This document shows, piece by piece, positions 62,931-64,000 of a DNA stretch of 64,000 nucleotides. Every line of letters begins with the position of its first letter. Within the stretch, counting starts at the first letter, position 1. The notes under the pieces were generated by a model. It saw nothing but the letters and a program-made list of their open reading frames with translations, ran no database searches and was not told the DNA's origin. This DNA is from Mycobacterium sp. (GTDB lineage: Bacteria > Actinomycetota > Actinomycetes > Mycobacteriales > Mycobacteriaceae): contig NZ_SCRH01000038.1 in the NCBI RefSeq assembly GCF_004298145.1, positions 124,001 through 188,000 of the forward strand, in the 5' to 3' direction. The position numbers were made by a program, and so were the translations under genes.

Positions 62931-64000
62931 TCAGCCGCGCACGCCCACGGCGGTTTCCAGTTCGGTCAAGTACAGCTCGGTCAGCGGTATCAGGGCATCG
63001 ACGTCACCCATCACGTCGGCGCCCGCAACGAACCCGATTCCGATCCGGTCGGCGTAGGAGCACGTCGTGATGTTGAGTGTCTGACCGTCATAGACGGTTG
63101 ACACCGGATATATCTCCTCGATGTGGGCGCCGTTGAAGTACATTTCGTCGCGAGGCCCGGGAACGTGCGAAATCGGCAGGTTGTATCCGGTTCGCAATTT
63201 CGGCGCCAACGGCAGCATCGGGAAGACGACTGTCGCGGCAATACTTCCCGCCGTTGTCAGCAGCGATGCCGCCGATCCGCGTTTTGTCACCCAGTCTTTC
63301 CCTTCCGACATCGAGCGATGGATCAGAGCCAGCCGCGCGACCGGATCATCCACATTGGTGCCCAGTGGGCAGAGCCACAGCCCGAACCTGTTGCCATAAG
63401 CCTCATTTACTGTGTGAGGGTGAGTCCGATCGCGGACTGTGATCGGACAGATTGCCACCAGCGACTGCTTGGGCAGTTCCTGGCGATCACTCAGCCACCG
63501 GCGCAGAACGGAGGCCAGCACGGCATTGACCACGTCGTTGCCGCTCACCCCGGCGGCCAGTTGCACTGCCCGAATACGGCTCTTCGCCCAGCTGCCCGCG
63601 CAGACCGCTCGCATGGGCCCGAGACGGCCATTGAAGCGTGTGTACGGCGCCCCCAGCGGCAGCACGGTCGTGTGCCTGACCAGGCTTGCGATCGCCGTCG
63701 ACAGCTCGCCGGTGATGACCCGCTCGATCAGGCCGGCGCTCGACGCCGCTGCTTCGGCCATCGACCGAATCGGCGCGACCACACGACGCAACAACCCGGT
63801 CGATGACATCGGCGGGGCGAATCCGCGGCCGCAGTCCACATGGAAAGGTGGCATTGACCGGCGCTTCGGGTTGCTGGTCAGTACGTCGGCGATCATCTGG
63901 AAACCGGCGACACCATCGATGAGAGTGTGGTGCACCTTCACGTAGAAGGCGAATCTGCCGTCGTCAAGGCCGTCGATCAGATACGACATCCACATCGGGT
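62931..64000 (-). CDS. WS/DGAT-family acyltransferase, 5' end beyond the window
   Basis: At least 354 residues are visible, open to the right edge. The catalytic motif H-H-T-L-I-D-G (near residue 22 of the visible part) and the C-terminal S-H-V-P-G-P-R-D-E-M-Y-F and Y-A-D-R-I-G-I-G-F blocks are those of mycobacterial wax-ester/triacylglycerol synthases. It differs clearly from the Tgs1-like copy at 28368-29795 and so is a second enzyme of the island. Ends 50 bases after the tandem DosR boxes, on the opposite side from their expected direction. Confidence 0.85.
   Translation of the reverse strand, partial: PMWMSYLIDGLDDGRFAFYVKVHHTLIDGVAGFQMIADVLTSNPKRRSMPPFHVDCGRGFAPPMSSTGLLRRVVAPIRSMAEAAASSAGLIERVITGELSTAIASLVRHTTVLPLGAPYTRFNGRLGPMRAVCAGSWAKSRIRAVQLAAGVSGNDVVNAVLASVLRRWLSDRQELPKQSLVAICPITVRDRTHPHTVNEAYGNRFGLWLCPLGTNVDDPVARLALIHRSMSEGKDWVTKRGSAASLLTTAGSIAATVVFPMLPLAPKLRTGYNLPISHVPGPRDEMYFNGAHIEEIYPVSTVYDGQTLNITTCSYADRIGIGFVAGADVMGDVDALIPLTELYLTELETAVGVRG

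Noticed and set aside
62605..62931. A 108-codon minus-strand protein
   Set aside because: It reads through both DosR boxes and is Arg/Ala/His-rich without a domain.
1..64000. tRNA, rRNA, riboswitch or phage genes
   Set aside because: I looked for clover-leaf ends, rRNA signatures, integrases and portal/terminase genes and saw none that I could support by eye.

Overview
The window looks like a chromosome segment of a mycobacterium, probably a slow-growing non-tuberculous species. The evidence is the high GC, the GTG and leaderless starts, the MmpS/MmpL pair, the AveC-like 'spirocyclase' membrane proteins, WS/DGAT acyltransferases, and above all clear homologues of the M. tuberculosis DosR (dormancy) regulon. 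Family names come from recalled sequence similarity and motifs; no search was run.

Region 1 (1-7.1 kb): the first codons of a regulator, a membrane protein, a decayed MazEF-type toxin-antitoxin pair, a secreted CBM2 protein like Rv1987, an FAD amine oxidase divergent from a TetR regulator with a palindromic operator, and an AveC-like protein coupled to a paralogue of the first membrane protein. Region 2 (7.2-11.3 kb): a frameshifted winged-helix gene, a methyltransferase, a VapBC pair whose toxin carries a 39-bp tandem duplication, and a divergent arsM/arsR pair. Region 3 (11.7-17.4 kb): two tandem AveC-like genes, an AraC regulator, another AveC-like gene, remnants of a ferredoxin and a short-chain dehydrogenase, and two overlapping small genes. 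A short palindromic repeat occurs three times (9.7, 9.96 and 17.6 kb). Region 4 (17.8-26.4 kb): CobW-like GTPase coupled to a TesB thioesterase, an esterase, a TetR gene followed by mmpS-mmpL with matching operator-like sites, and a short-chain dehydrogenase.

Region 5 (26.5-64 kb) is a contiguous dormancy island. DosR-type boxes (close to GGGACT-WW-AGTCCC) recur in front of its operons. It holds a universal stress protein (USP)-devR-devS operon; hspX, the Rv2030c homologue and pfkB; acg with a small partner; an OtsB1-type three-domain protein; five intact USPs and one remnant; a GNAT-USP pair; a P2-type cation ATPase; an Rv2625c-type site-2 protease; a remnant of hrp1; an SRPBCC protein; and two WS/DGAT genes (the last one runs off the window).

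Two operons stand out. One runs USP, PEP synthase, two ketoacyl synthase III (KAS III) genes (one lacking two of the three catalytic residues), a Tgs1-like acyltransferase, and a PAS-PAS kinase whose phospho-acceptor His is Gln. The other runs an acetyl-CoA synthetase, 2-oxoacid dehydrogenase E1-alpha, E1-beta and E2, and a free acyl carrier protein, without an E3. Together they suggest oxygen-controlled routing of C2/C3 carbon into acyl-CoA and storage or cell-wall lipid during dormancy; that is inference. Decay is visible in many places: mazEF, the winged-helix gene, the short-chain dehydrogenase, the ferredoxin, hrp1 and one USP.
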